This document shows positions 16,450 through 24,525 of a stretch of 64,000 bases of DNA, one piece after another. Made by a program: the position numbers and the translations under genes. The notes beneath the pieces were generated by a model that was not told the origin of the DNA, ran no database searches, and saw nothing but the letters and a program-made list of their open reading frames with translations. This stretch comes from a virus, in the IMG/VR virus record IMGVR_UViG_3300027963_000043, positions 62,001 to 126,000 of that record; one strand, written 5' to 3'. Positions within the stretch are counted from its first letter, which is position 1. Each line of letters starts with the position of its first letter.

Positions 16450-17019
16450 TTAATTTTTAAATAAAAACCAACTTTTCCAAGGCAACTCTTCCTTTGTACT
16501 GTATACTTTTAAAGCGTTTTCTTCTGCAAATTCATCTACTGCTTGCTTAACTCCAAACACAGTAGAATACCATCCGTCATTTCCATTCAAATAATCATGT
16601 CCAGAGAATAAACCATTTTTCTTAAGTTTAGGAAACCATTTAATTAAATCATTTTTTACTGGTTCATAAGCGTGATTTGCATCTATATAAATAAAATCAA
16701 AAAAATTATCTTCAAAAAAATTAACAAATTCATCTGCGTAACCTTTGATAATTCTAACATTTTTAAATGAGTTTGAGATATTAGAGATTGTGTTAATCAT
16801 ATACTGAGCGTGCGTGCCATTATCAAAATTAGATATATCTTGATATTCTGAATTTGATTGTTGATCCCAGCAATCTAGTAAATATAACTTAAGATTACTA
16901 CAATTTTCTAAAATATGTTTAGCAAAAATACCCTGCTGCACTCCAATTTCAATACCATTTCCACTTGGTTTAAGTATTTTAATTAATTCGTCTCTACTTG
17001 ATACATTTTCTAAATCCAT
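16450..17019 (-). CDS. Class I SAM-dependent methyltransferase (Methyltransf_24-like)
   Basis: A 189-residue protein. SAM-binding motif I reads NGIEIGVQQGIFAKHIL (about residues 20-36), motif II LYLLDCWDQ (acidic residue after strand 2), and FDFIYIDANHAYEPVKNDL (about 110-130) is the D-x-x-H-x-Y-x-x-x-x-x-D signature of the cephalosporin-hydroxylase/macrocin-type methyltransferases, which often act on sugars or small molecules. GLFSGHDYL near residue 143 fits the same group. It ends 6 nt before the recombinase gene's stop-side neighbour and may work with the glycan genes. The acceptor cannot be read from sequence. Confidence 0.75.
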   Translation of the reverse strand: MDLENVSSRDELIKILKPSGNGIEIGVQQGIFAKHILENCSNLKLYLLDCWDQQSNSEYQDISNFDNGTHAQYMINTISNISNSFKNVRIIKGYADEFVNFFEDNFFDFIYIDANHAYEPVKNDLIKWFPKLKKNGLFSGHDYLNGNDGWYSTVFGVKQAVDEFAEENALKVYSTKEELPWKSWFLFKN

Positions 17020-17025
17020 AATAAT

Positions 17026-18168
17026 TTATGCTGCAAGTGTATTAATGAATTTATTATAGAAATAGTCTACGATTGATTTATTTTCTTCGAGATAAGATCT
17101 TAGATTATCTATTCCTTGATGCTGCTTCTTAAGCTCTAGATTTACTTTTTTAAGCTCTTCAATGATTTCATCAGAAAAAGTAACCCATGCTCCTTTTGCC
17201 GTAGCAAATTCCCAAGCTAATATTTGATCAATAATTTCATACTCCCTCCAAACCGAAGAGCCATCTTTACGCCCATATTTAATTGGATATTGAATTTTAG
17301 AATTTGTAGATTCATTTGTGGATTTCTTAATAAGAATCTTAACATTATGTCCAATAATTTTATTCTTAACTGGATCATATTTGTCATTTGGTTTTTCAAG
17401 AATAAGGTCTTTATTGAACTTGGGTTCGAATTCAAGAATCCAATTGGCGAAATGCAATAATGCATTTCCACCAGTAGCGGTAGTTTGACGAATGTCCTTA
17501 TTAGCTGCATAGGGATCAAGTTTAATATCAGATCTAACTTGACTAATAAAAATGGCCATATGACCACGCTTAGAAAGAGCAAGAGAAATCTTTTTCATCA
17601 ACATAGATGAAATAACTGCTCCACCAGCAACTTTTGTTGCTTCTGTCATGCTCTTTTGAGAATCACCTTTTGTCATCAAACCGTCTACTGAATCAAGAAT
17701 AAATACGTATCTCTTATTTTCATCATTAGATTGAATGAGGTCTTTCATTAATTCCGAAACAGTTTCAAAAATATTACATTCAAATACGAAACAAGTTCCA
17801 TCAATCCATTCTTTAGGATCAGTTACAAACTTAATTCCAGAACGCTCTTTAATTTCTTTACTTAATCTTCCTTCTGCTTTAAAAAGTAATGCTCTAGAGT
17901 TTTCTACTGTTTTAAGAAAATTCTTTGTTACTTCAAGTGCTTCTGAAGTTTTTCCGCCTTCATTCATCCCAATGAATCTATGTAAACCTGGGCATAAACC
18001 ACCACCTGTAGCTATATCCAGGTTCAAGCTACCAGTTGATACCTTATAATATACTTCATCTTCAAAATTGTAATGGTCTTCCTTATTTTCCTTTAAAAAG
18101 GATAGTAGTCTATCTGATGAGCTTGGACCAGATGATTCAATAATTTCTTCTTTAGATTTTTTTGCCAT
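17026..18168 (-). CDS. RecA/UvsX-like recombinase
   Basis: A 380-residue protein. It has the RecA-core order: VSTGSLNLDIATGGGLCPG (about residues 43-61), Walker A GMNEGGKT (about 68-75), an E-containing strand (ALLFKAEGR), Walker B YVFILDSVDGL (about 153-163), AIFISQVRSD (Q motif) and TTATGGNALLHFA (loop L2 region, about 225-240). Such proteins form filaments on ssDNA and drive strand exchange in recombination and replication restart. The lysine-rich N-terminus and extended helical C-terminus (about 320-380) resemble phage UvsX more than bacterial RecA. A TTGCAT-N17-TATAAT promoter sits 6 nt before the ATG. Confidence 0.88.
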   Translation of the reverse strand: MAKKSKEEIIESSGPSSSDRLLSFLKENKEDHYNFEDEVYYKVSTGSLNLDIATGGGLCPGLHRFIGMNEGGKTSEALEVTKNFLKTVENSRALLFKAEGRLSKEIKERSGIKFVTDPKEWIDGTCFVFECNIFETVSELMKDLIQSNDENKRYVFILDSVDGLMTKGDSQKSMTEATKVAGGAVISSMLMKKISLALSKRGHMAIFISQVRSDIKLDPYAANKDIRQTTATGGNALLHFANWILEFEPKFNKDLILEKPNDKYDPVKNKIIGHNVKILIKKSTNESTNSKIQYPIKYGRKDGSSVWREYEIIDQILAWEFATAKGAWVTFSDEIIEELKKVNLELKKQHQGIDNLRSYLEENKSIVDYFYNKFINTLAA

Positions 18169-18174
18169 AATTTT

Positions 18175-18203
18175 ATTATACCTTTCTTTTTAAACAAATG
18201 CAA
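18175..18203 (-). promoter_or_regulatory. Sigma70-like promoter for a leaderless recombinase mRNA
   Basis: Leftward TTGCAT (18203-18198), 17 bp, consensus TATAAT (18180-18175), 6 nt to the ATG at 18168. An AAAGG inside the spacer would not be in the mRNA. Confidence 0.8.
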
Positions 18204-18208
18204 CTAAA

Positions 18209-18916
18209 TTATTTAAATTCTGGAGCACGACGGCCCCTTGAATTAATATTATTTGGGCCAAGCCCATATACTGAAAATTGTCTTAAACATATTTGAGCTT
18301 CTGGATCCCAATAATGTTCTTCTGTATCTCTTCTAAAGATATGCCATCCGAATTGTCTTCTAAACATAAAGTCTGATACAGCACAATCATAATTCTCTGG
18401 ATATACAAGTCCATTTTTTAACCATTTGCTTTTTGCATGGAAAATTTGTAAATATCCCCAGCCCCAGTCAAAACTTCTCATTTCTAATTTGTAATTAGAA
18501 TCTTTTTCTAGAAATACTTTTGAATAATCTTGATAAGTCTCTAAAACAAACCTTCTAGCACTTATCATCTGGTCGAAATTATCTTTTGATTTTAATTCTG
18601 TAAATATATTATGATAACTTTCTGGCAATAAAGTATCAGCATCTATAATTGTAATAATCTCTGGATCTTTAAGTAAACTCATAGCGTATGTATAAGCTGC
18701 TCCTCGATTAAATTTTGCTGGTTGATTTTGAAAAGTATAAAATTTATCAGTTTTTATTAATTTAAATTTAACATCATTACATATTTCTTCTAATTCATCG
18801 TCTTGATTTGTATCTGTGACCACATATATTTCATCAAAATAATCATAATTATGTTGTTTAAAAATTTTTAAATAATCATTATAGTTTATCGCAGAGGTAA
18901 GGGCTATATTTTTCAT
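18209..18916 (-). CDS. GT-A fold glycosyltransferase (GT2-like)
   Basis: A 235-residue protein. It begins with a strand and an asymmetric acidic loop (EIYVVTDTNQDDELEE), then FNRGAAYTYAMSLL and ITIIDADTLLPESY (about residues 87-100), where DAD is the metal- and nucleotide-sugar-binding D-x-D motif of GT-A enzymes. A W-rich segment (FDWGWGYLQIF) follows near residue 150, and DCAVSDFMFRRQFG supplies the likely catalytic acidic residue. It overlaps the small gene upstream by 4 nt and is the last gene of the glycan island. The sugar and acceptor are unknown. Confidence 0.7.
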   Translation of the reverse strand: MKNIALTSAINYNDYLKIFKQHNYDYFDEIYVVTDTNQDDELEEICNDVKFKLIKTDKFYTFQNQPAKFNRGAAYTYAMSLLKDPEIITIIDADTLLPESYHNIFTELKSKDNFDQMISARRFVLETYQDYSKVFLEKDSNYKLEMRSFDWGWGYLQIFHAKSKWLKNGLVYPENYDCAVSDFMFRRQFGWHIFRRDTEEHYWDPEAQICLRQFSVYGLGPNNINSRGRRAPEFK

Positions 18917-19245
18917 TTTTGTCTTATAAATTCTATTAAACTTTTAGGCTTTTTGCAAATCTTTTTATCATCTTGAACTTTATCGTCTTCCAATTTCACT
19001 GTTTTGATATTTAAATTTAATTTAAATTTCTCGTATTCCGATAATAGAAAAGCCTTACCTTCACTTTTAAGAAACCAAGCTAAAGATGGTAGTTTAAAAT
19101 CTCTTAAATTATCCCAAAATTCAAATTCTTTAAATCTTTTAGTCAATCTTTGACCAATTTTAATCTCTCTTGGCCAGTTTATATTATCTTTTATATGTTT
19201 TTTAATTATAAACTGGCAAAGTTTATGACTATTTATAGTGGGCAT
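18913..19245 (-). CDS. Hypothetical protein in the glycan island
   Basis: A 110-residue basic protein I do not recognise: helical N-terminal half (SHKLCQFIIKKHIKD), a conserved-looking INWPREIKIGQRLTKRF, FWDNLRDFKLPSLAWFL, and a lysine-rich C-terminus ending IEFIRQK. No membrane segment or enzyme motif is seen. The INWPREIKIGQRL stretch could be a DNA- or RNA-binding surface. It overlaps the downstream GT-A gene by 4 nt, and its promoter (TTGTTA-N17-TATAAA) is 6 nt before the ATG. Confidence 0.55.
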   Translation of the reverse strand: MPTINSHKLCQFIIKKHIKDNINWPREIKIGQRLTKRFKEFEFWDNLRDFKLPSLAWFLKSEGKAFLLSEYEKFKLNLNIKTVKLEDDKVQDDKKICKKPKSLIEFIRQK

Positions 19246-19251
19246 TGTGTC

Positions 19252-19280
19252 TTTATAATATAAATTTATAATATTAACAA
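19252..19280 (-). promoter_or_regulatory. Sigma70-like promoter inside the glycan island
   Basis: Leftward TTGTTA (19280-19275), 17 bp, TATAAA (19257-19252), 6 nt to the ATG at 19245. The -35 box overlaps the end of the rmlB-like gene. Confidence 0.6.
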
Positions 19281-20251
19281 GTTTTATTTTTATAATAATC
19301 TATTGTCTTTAGCATACCATCTTGAAATGATGTTTTTGGAAACCAATTTAATTCTTTATTAATTTTAGTGTTATCTATGGCATATCTAAAATCATGACCT
19401 TTACGATCCTCTACGAAAGATATATAATCTTTAGGATTAACATTTAATACTCTACAAATATCATTAATAATGTCTAAATTTGTTTTTTCGCAATTTCCGC
19501 CAATATTATAAGTTTGCCCAATTCTACCATTGTTTACTACAAACCATACTGCTTCGCAATGATCCTCAACAAAAATCCAGTCTCTTATATTTTTTCCGTT
19601 GCCATAAACAGGTATTTTTTTATTGTTTAATATAGAATTAATCACTACTGGTATAAATTTTTCATTATGTTGATTTGGTCCATAGTTATTAGAGCAATTA
19701 GAAATTGTTATTAAACTTTTAAAAGTATGATGATATGCCCTAACTAGCATATCACTGGCTGCTTTGGATGCTGAATAAGGAGAATTTGGAGCATACAATG
19801 TTGTTTCTGTAAACTTTCCTTCTTCACCTAGACTACCATAAACTTCATCGGTAGAAATATGGTGAAACCTAACTTCTGGAAAATCTCTGATAATTTCTAA
19901 AAGATTAAATGTACCTAATATATTAGATTGAATAAATCTTTTGGGATCAGATATTGAGTTATCAACATGAGACTCTGCAGCGAAATGAACTATATGCGTT
20001 ATATTATATTTTTTAAGTATTCTTTTAAATTCTTCTTTAGCTGGAGAGTAGTCTAGTATGTCTAACCAGAAATCATAAAATTTATATTTAGGATTATTTT
20101 CAGTAGATTCTACATTTCTCTTATTTGATGCAGAATTTTTTCTTGTGGTAGTGTCTATATTTATTACGATATCTACTTGACTTTTATCGATTATATACTT
20201 AATAAAATTAGAACCAATAAATCCGAGTCCACCAGTTACCAGAATATTCAT
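19274..20251 (-). CDS. rmlB: NDP-glucose 4,6-dehydratase (RmlB-like)
   Basis: A 325-residue short-chain dehydrogenase-type sugar enzyme. GGLGFIGSNFI at the N-terminus binds NAD; HHISTDEVYGSLG (about residues 130-142) carries the active-site T-D-E triad of the 4,6-dehydratases, and YSASKAASDML gives the catalytic Tyr and Lys. NYGPNQHNEKFIP and RDWIFVEDHC are standard for the family. It converts dTDP- or UDP-glucose to the 4-keto-6-deoxy sugar, the first step to rhamnose and other 6-deoxysugars. It overlaps the Gmd gene by 4 nt. An NRS/ER-like enzyme at 24515-25384 could complete the route to rhamnose. Confidence 0.9.
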   Translation of the reverse strand: MNILVTGGLGFIGSNFIKYIIDKSQVDIVINIDTTTRKNSASNKRNVESTENNPKYKFYDFWLDILDYSPAKEEFKRILKKYNITHIVHFAAESHVDNSISDPKRFIQSNILGTFNLLEIIRDFPEVRFHHISTDEVYGSLGEEGKFTETTLYAPNSPYSASKAASDMLVRAYHHTFKSLITISNCSNNYGPNQHNEKFIPVVINSILNNKKIPVYGNGKNIRDWIFVEDHCEAVWFVVNNGRIGQTYNIGGNCEKTNLDIINDICRVLNVNPKDYISFVEDRKGHDFRYAIDNTKINKELNWFPKTSFQDGMLKTIDYYKNKTC

Positions 20252-21390
20252 GAATAATTTTCAATATCTGATTTTACCATTTTTTCTATTAAATTATCAA
20301 ATGAAATTTTTGGTTTCCAATTTAATTCTTTTCTAGCTTTATCTGAATTTCCAAGAAGAAGTTCTACTTCTGCTGGTCTATAAAATTTTGGATTAATTTG
20401 AATTAATGTTTTTTTATCTTTATTTATAAACATAATATGTTCGCCTTGCCCAATCCATTCTCCATCTATACCAGCGCATTTAAATGCTTTTTCTGCAAAC
20501 TCTTTAATTGTATGGGTTTCATTTGAAGAGAATATATATTCCTTTGGTTCTCCAGAATAGTTTAGATTATATTTATCTTGATTCAACATCATCCAAACTC
20601 CTTCTACAAAATCTTCAGCATCGCTCCAATCTCGTTTGGCTTCAATATTTCCTAATTCAAGTGGTTCAAACTCTTCTTTATTTTTAATTGCTCTATAAAT
20701 TCGAGCTACATTTTTTGTAATTTTTCTAGTAACAAACTCTTCACCTCGTCTTGTGCCTTCGTGATTAAATAACCATCCTTGGATTGCGTATATTCCATAA
20801 GATTCTCTATAAACTTTTACTAATTGTCTAGACGCAGCTTTACTTGCTCCATATGGGCTTCTTGGTTTTAAAGGATGATTTTCATCTTGTGGTGAATATT
20901 GTACATTTCCAAATTCTTCACTAGAACCAGCTTGATATAGTCTGCAGGATGCTTTATATAATCTAATTGCTTCAAGAATATCTAATACTGCAGTTGAATT
21001 TGTATGCCAAGTTTGTCTTGAAAAGTCCCAACTACTTGCCACAAAACTTTGTGCTGCAAAATTAATGAAATAATCTGGTTGTAATTTTTCTACTGTTCTT
21101 GATATAGCATGAGAGTCAGTTAGATCAAAATTAATTAAATGAAATCTATCCGATTTAATGTGTCTAATATTCTCATGATTATAAACGCTAAGTCTTCTTA
21201 CTCCTCCAAAAATAATATAATCTGTATTTTTCAATAAAAAATCTACCATATGGCTTCCATCTTGGCCAGTAACTCCAGTAACAACTATGGTTTTTTTGCC
21301 ATTGATCAATTTGCTTGCATCTTCAATATTTAAGATATTTGAGGTGTCTATTTTTTTCCCGTAATAAGTTTCCTTGAGATTTAAATTCAT
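20248..21390 (-). CDS. gmd: GDP-mannose 4,6-dehydratase
   Basis: A 380-residue protein with the Gmd hallmarks: TGVTGQDGSHMVDFLL (NADP-binding, about residues 38-53), GGVRRLSVYNHENI, AAQSFVASSWDFSRQT (about 113-128), QAGSSEEFG (active-site Ser-Glu, about 155-163) and SPYGASKAASRQLVKVYRE. It converts GDP-mannose to GDP-4-keto-6-deoxymannose, precursor of GDP-fucose, GDP-rhamnose and related sugars. Three fucosyltransferase-like genes in the same island suggest fucose. A TTGATT-N17-TATCAT promoter lies 6 nt before the ATG. Confidence 0.92.
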   Translation of the reverse strand: MNLNLKETYYGKKIDTSNILNIEDASKLINGKKTIVVTGVTGQDGSHMVDFLLKNTDYIIFGGVRRLSVYNHENIRHIKSDRFHLINFDLTDSHAISRTVEKLQPDYFINFAAQSFVASSWDFSRQTWHTNSTAVLDILEAIRLYKASCRLYQAGSSEEFGNVQYSPQDENHPLKPRSPYGASKAASRQLVKVYRESYGIYAIQGWLFNHEGTRRGEEFVTRKITKNVARIYRAIKNKEEFEPLELGNIEAKRDWSDAEDFVEGVWMMLNQDKYNLNYSGEPKEYIFSSNETHTIKEFAEKAFKCAGIDGEWIGQGEHIMFINKDKKTLIQINPKFYRPAEVELLLGNSDKARKELNWKPKISFDNLIEKMVKSDIENYS

Positions 21391-21396
21391 ATAAAT

Positions 21397-21425
21397 ATGA
21401 TATAATGAATTTGGACAAAAATCAA
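21397..21425 (-). promoter_or_regulatory. Sigma70-like promoter for leaderless gmd mRNA
   Basis: Leftward TTGATT (21425-21420), 17 bp, TATCAT (21402-21397), 6 nt to the ATG at 21390. Confidence 0.7.
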
Positions 21426-21434
21426 TATTATAAA

Positions 21435-22154
21435 TTATATTATGATATAATTTGGATTATCTCTGATAACTAAATCAATATCATTATCAATCTTATCTTT
21501 CATGTATATTTTTGATGCGTTACTTAAGAAACCCATCCACCAACTATATGTGCCAAAACTTAATATTAATTTTTTAAAACATACGAATTTTTTTAAAGTA
21601 TCTATCGTAGAACCATTATAAATTTCTACATTTTTAAATTCATTTTGTATTTTTTTAATTGTTGCATGAGTTGGTTCGTCTGATGTAATAATAATTTTTT
21701 CGGGGTTTTCCATTTTAAGGGTATCAATAAAATATTCATCTGGAAGATCCCATTTTTGATTTTCTCGTGAAATATCATCTTTTCTAATATGCATTCCAAT
21801 TGTATTATTTGAAATATTTTCTTTATTTGGGTCTATCTCTTTAAACCATTCTTTTATATTTGTTTTATAATTTTTATAATAATTATACTTTTGAAAATAG
21901 CCTTCTGTAATTATCATTCTGTTATTTTTATTTTTTAATACATTTTCTAACAAATCGTCTTTATATTCATAGCCATATACTATTTCTTGATCATTTGTGT
22001 AAATATTTCCGTTGACTTGTTCTAAGCGTAAATCTTGCAGTAGTGGTAAATTATTAACTAATTTGTAATTAAATTCTTGGGCTATTATTCTCGCAAAACA
22101 ATAAGCAAACATTTGATTGCCTAGTCTACCTGGAGATGGATTTGCGACAACCAT
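21435..22154 (-). CDS. Family GT11 fucosyltransferase-like protein
   Basis: A 239-residue protein. It starts with GRLGNQMFAYCFARIIA (about residues 8-24) and has IGMHIRKDDI (about 144-153), the H-x-R-x-x-D donor-binding motif of family GT11 alpha-1,2-fucosyltransferases, then LILSFGTYSWWMGFLS near residue 200. GT11 enzymes use GDP-fucose. It is the first of two GT11-like genes in the island (the other is 27036-27845), and they differ widely in sequence. Its start is one base from the stop of the next gene upstream. Confidence 0.8.
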   Translation of the reverse strand: MVVANPSPGRLGNQMFAYCFARIIAQEFNYKLVNNLPLLQDLRLEQVNGNIYTNDQEIVYGYEYKDDLLENVLKNKNNRMIITEGYFQKYNYYKNYKTNIKEWFKEIDPNKENISNNTIGMHIRKDDISRENQKWDLPDEYFIDTLKMENPEKIIITSDEPTHATIKKIQNEFKNVEIYNGSTIDTLKKFVCFKKLILSFGTYSWWMGFLSNASKIYMKDKIDNDIDLVIRDNPNYIII

Positions 22155-22155
22155 A

Positions 22156-22947
22156 CTATACTAGCATTTTATTGTAATAATCTTTGTATTGTGCGTTTAT
22201 TTTAGAATTAAATGTGGCATTCCACCAAGGCGGGTCCCAACGACAAAAATGAGAGATAATATTATTATCATTATAATCTGTCCAAAATGACCAATAATTA
22301 TTTGGTATTTGTTGGGCAATTTGAGAATAAATTAAATTTATAATTGGTTGATCTGTTCCATTCTCTACGTGTTTATTTATTTTTTTATATTTTTCGTCTA
22401 AATGATATAGTCTTTGGATTGTGTCTTCTTTTATTATCGACGAGTTATAAAGTAATATTCCTGCATTAAAACCATTTTTATTTATATCCGTTTCTTGAGC
22501 TAGAAGATCATAATCATTTTGATTAGATTCGTTAATTGGACTCCATGTGGTAAAAAATTTTTTAATCGAATTTTTTTCAAAGTCTACAAATAAATTATTA
22601 TTCTCATTTAACAAATCAAATAAACTATCTAATTTATCAAAAATCATTGTATCGCAATCTAAATATAAAATTTTATCCCAATTTTTAAAATATGTTTCAA
22701 AAACGTGATATTTTAAATGATAGGCTCTATCGTAACTTTGTCCACTTGGAGATGAAATTGGAAGGAAAAATATATTATATTTTTCGAGAGCGGGCTTTAT
22801 TTTATCTTCTTTGTTTTTATCATAAATAATACAAATATCAATTTCTCCATGCTTATCTCTGATATTATTGATGTTGTATTTAATATGATTTAAATAATTT
22901 TCGTCTGTGCCAAGAATAATTAATTTTTTCACTTTACAATCCACCAT
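22156..22947 (-). CDS. Family GT8-like glycosyltransferase
   Basis: A 263-residue protein. The motif KILYLDCDTMIFDKLDSLF (about residues 93-111) includes the D-x-D of GT8 enzymes, followed by GFNAGILLYNSSI and GTDQPIINLIYSQIA, then HFCRWDPPWWN near the C-terminus, where GT8 enzymes hold their H-x-x-G-x-x-K/W metal and donor site. The ATG at 22947 lies inside a 30-codon ORF on the same strand (22929-23021), whose TGA overlaps a GTG at 22932; that GTG is an equally possible start. Likely transfers a hexose to a glycan acceptor. Confidence 0.75.
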   Translation of the reverse strand: MVDCKVKKLIILGTDENYLNHIKYNINNIRDKHGEIDICIIYDKNKEDKIKPALEKYNIFFLPISSPSGQSYDRAYHLKYHVFETYFKNWDKILYLDCDTMIFDKLDSLFDLLNENNNLFVDFEKNSIKKFFTTWSPINESNQNDYDLLAQETDINKNGFNAGILLYNSSIIKEDTIQRLYHLDEKYKKINKHVENGTDQPIINLIYSQIAQQIPNNYWSFWTDYNDNNIISHFCRWDPPWWNATFNSKINAQYKDYYNKMLV

Positions 22948-23021
22948 ATATGCTCATCTCTATTTAATTGATAATTATTAGCGGAATTCATTAAATGCTG
23001 TACTGATTCTTTTGTATACAT
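22929..23021 (-). CDS. Short ORF (30 codons), possible gene remnant
   Basis: Reads MYTKESVQHLMNSANNYQLN, then a tail with IWWIVK and TGA. It fills the otherwise empty gap between two glycosyltransferase genes and its stop overlaps a possible GTG start of the GT8 gene (GTGA). I see no known domain. It may be a real leader peptide, or the surviving N-terminus of a lost gene in an island that looks prone to gene exchange. Confidence 0.25.
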   Translation of the reverse strand: MYTKESVQHLMNSANNYQLNRDEHIWWIVK

Positions 23022-23026
23022 AGAAT

Positions 23027-23875
23027 TTATTTTTTATTTATTACTTTTATAACTTTATCTGCACATCCTGTATATGTATAATATTCATTATATATATTTT
23101 TTCCAATATATATTTTTTTCTCTATTTCTTCTTTAGTTATGGATTTAAGTATGTTATCTATATCATCTATATCTTTCGTATCAATAATAACTCCATAATC
23201 ATTAAAATTTATCATATCATTAAATGGAATCCATGGTTTATCGGAAATATATACTGGAATAGAACCATGTTGAAGCGCTTCGCATATTCTAAAAGACGTT
23301 GCTCCATATCCTCTTGGACATAGGGAAAAAATACTTCTAGACATTACATTAGAAAATGCTTCGTAACTTATAGAATTTTCAAATAAATATCCATGCTTAT
23401 TCTTAAGATCGTTATGTAGTTTCTCTCTAATTAAATTATTTCTACCATATATAACGCCTATAAAACTAGCAAAAATATCTTTATTTTGTAATTTTATATT
23501 TGGATTTGGTTGGCAAATTAGTGGAATTGAGTAATTTCCAATACATCCATTTCTTCCTCCTCCACCACCTTGTCCAAAAACATATATATTTTTATATTCA
23601 AATGGATTTATAATACCATCGTCCCATTGAATAATTGTAAAATACTCTTTATTTTTATCTAAAGTATCTAGGAATTTATTAATTTCTGATATATCTTGTT
23701 GGGCATAATCTTTTGAGATATAATAGTTTGTCCAAAAAATTGGTAAATATGTTTTATTTGTTAAACATTTATTTTCTATTAACCAGTTGTAAAAATATTC
23801 TTCAAATATAATTTTATTATTCGGAGGGTATTCATGGTTAGTTTTAACCATAAAAGGTGTTTCTAAAATATTCAT
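23027..23875 (-). CDS. Exostosin-like glycosyltransferase
   Basis: About 282 residues. The C-terminal half has SLCPRGYGATSFRICEALQHG followed by SIPVYISD (about residues 195-222 of the shorter form), the 'P-R-G-x-x-x-x-S-x-R-x-x-E-A-L-x-x-G-x-x-P-V' donor-site signature of exostosin-like (GT47-type) enzymes. The N-terminal half has the acceptor-binding alpha/beta pattern and a glycine run (GQGGGGGRNG). The start is set by an ATGA overlap with the GT32 gene (ATG at 23875); a longer start at 23905 would run further into that gene. Confidence 0.75.
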   Translation of the reverse strand: MNILETPFMVKTNHEYPPNNKIIFEEYFYNWLIENKCLTNKTYLPIFWTNYYISKDYAQQDISEINKFLDTLDKNKEYFTIIQWDDGIINPFEYKNIYVFGQGGGGGRNGCIGNYSIPLICQPNPNIKLQNKDIFASFIGVIYGRNNLIREKLHNDLKNKHGYLFENSISYEAFSNVMSRSIFSLCPRGYGATSFRICEALQHGSIPVYISDKPWIPFNDMINFNDYGVIIDTKDIDDIDNILKSITKEEIEKKIYIGKNIYNEYYTYTGCADKVIKVINKK

Positions 23876-24525
23876 TGCCATGTGCAAGTGTGGAAATGTA
23901 TACAAATTGTTTCTTCTGTAGCGAAAGATTTAATATAATTAATTGATTGCTCGTCAAGATTTCTTACTGAATCTCTTTGACCTCCTGGGAATGGGAAGAA
24001 ATAATTTTTACTTAGGTGTTTAATATTTAATAAAGAATTATTATCATTATAAATCTTATGAATATAATATGGTCCAGTTTTGCTCATCACCATTCCAACC
24101 TCATCTCCATTATCATTTTTTACTACAGGCAGAGTATTAGACAAACCATCAAGAAAATCTTTGCAAATTTTATGGCTCGCTATAGAACCCACGATGCTAT
24201 TCCATGTCTCGTTTTCATTTCCACTACCAATAAAAAAATCATAATTTAACAGTTCGTCAAATTTTTTAATTTGAATAAAATCATAATCCATATAAATCCC
24301 GCCATATTTATTAAGTAATTCAAATCTTAGAATATCAGATTTTGATCCTAGATTTTCAGTTTTATCAAAAAAATCTTTTTGAACTAATTCAAAATCAATG
24401 TTATTATCATTCCATTCTTTAACTTGATAATCACTATTTATTCGTTTGATTTCATTTAATGTAATATCAAATTTCTCTGGTCTTTTATTTCCAAGCCATA
24501 TTAAATGTATAATTTTAGGTATCAT
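23872..24525 (-). CDS. Family GT32 glycosyltransferase (OCH1/capsule type)
   Basis: About 217 residues beginning MIPKIIHLIWLGNKRP, the typical N-terminus of GT32 enzymes. SDILRFELLNKYGGIYMDYD (about residues 72-91) is the family core with the D-x-D metal site, and IHFHTCTWQ at the C-terminus provides the conserved His and Trp. These enzymes add mannose, galactose or related sugars from nucleotide donors. I chose the ATG at 24525, where the family N-terminus begins; an in-frame ATG at 24552 lies inside the preceding gene. Confidence 0.82.
   Translation of the reverse strand: MIPKIIHLIWLGNKRPEKFDITLNEIKRINSDYQVKEWNDNNIDFELVQKDFFDKTENLGSKSDILRFELLNKYGGIYMDYDFIQIKKFDELLNYDFFIGSGNENETWNSIVGSIASHKICKDFLDGLSNTLPVVKNDNGDEVGMVMSKTGPYYIHKIYNDNNSLLNIKHLSKNYFFPFPGGQRDSVRNLDEQSINYIKSFATEETICIHFHTCTWQ

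Noticed and set aside
17217-17582. Leftward ORF inside the recombinase gene
   Set aside because: It is a frame shadow of the RecA-like coding region, with unusual composition and no start signals.
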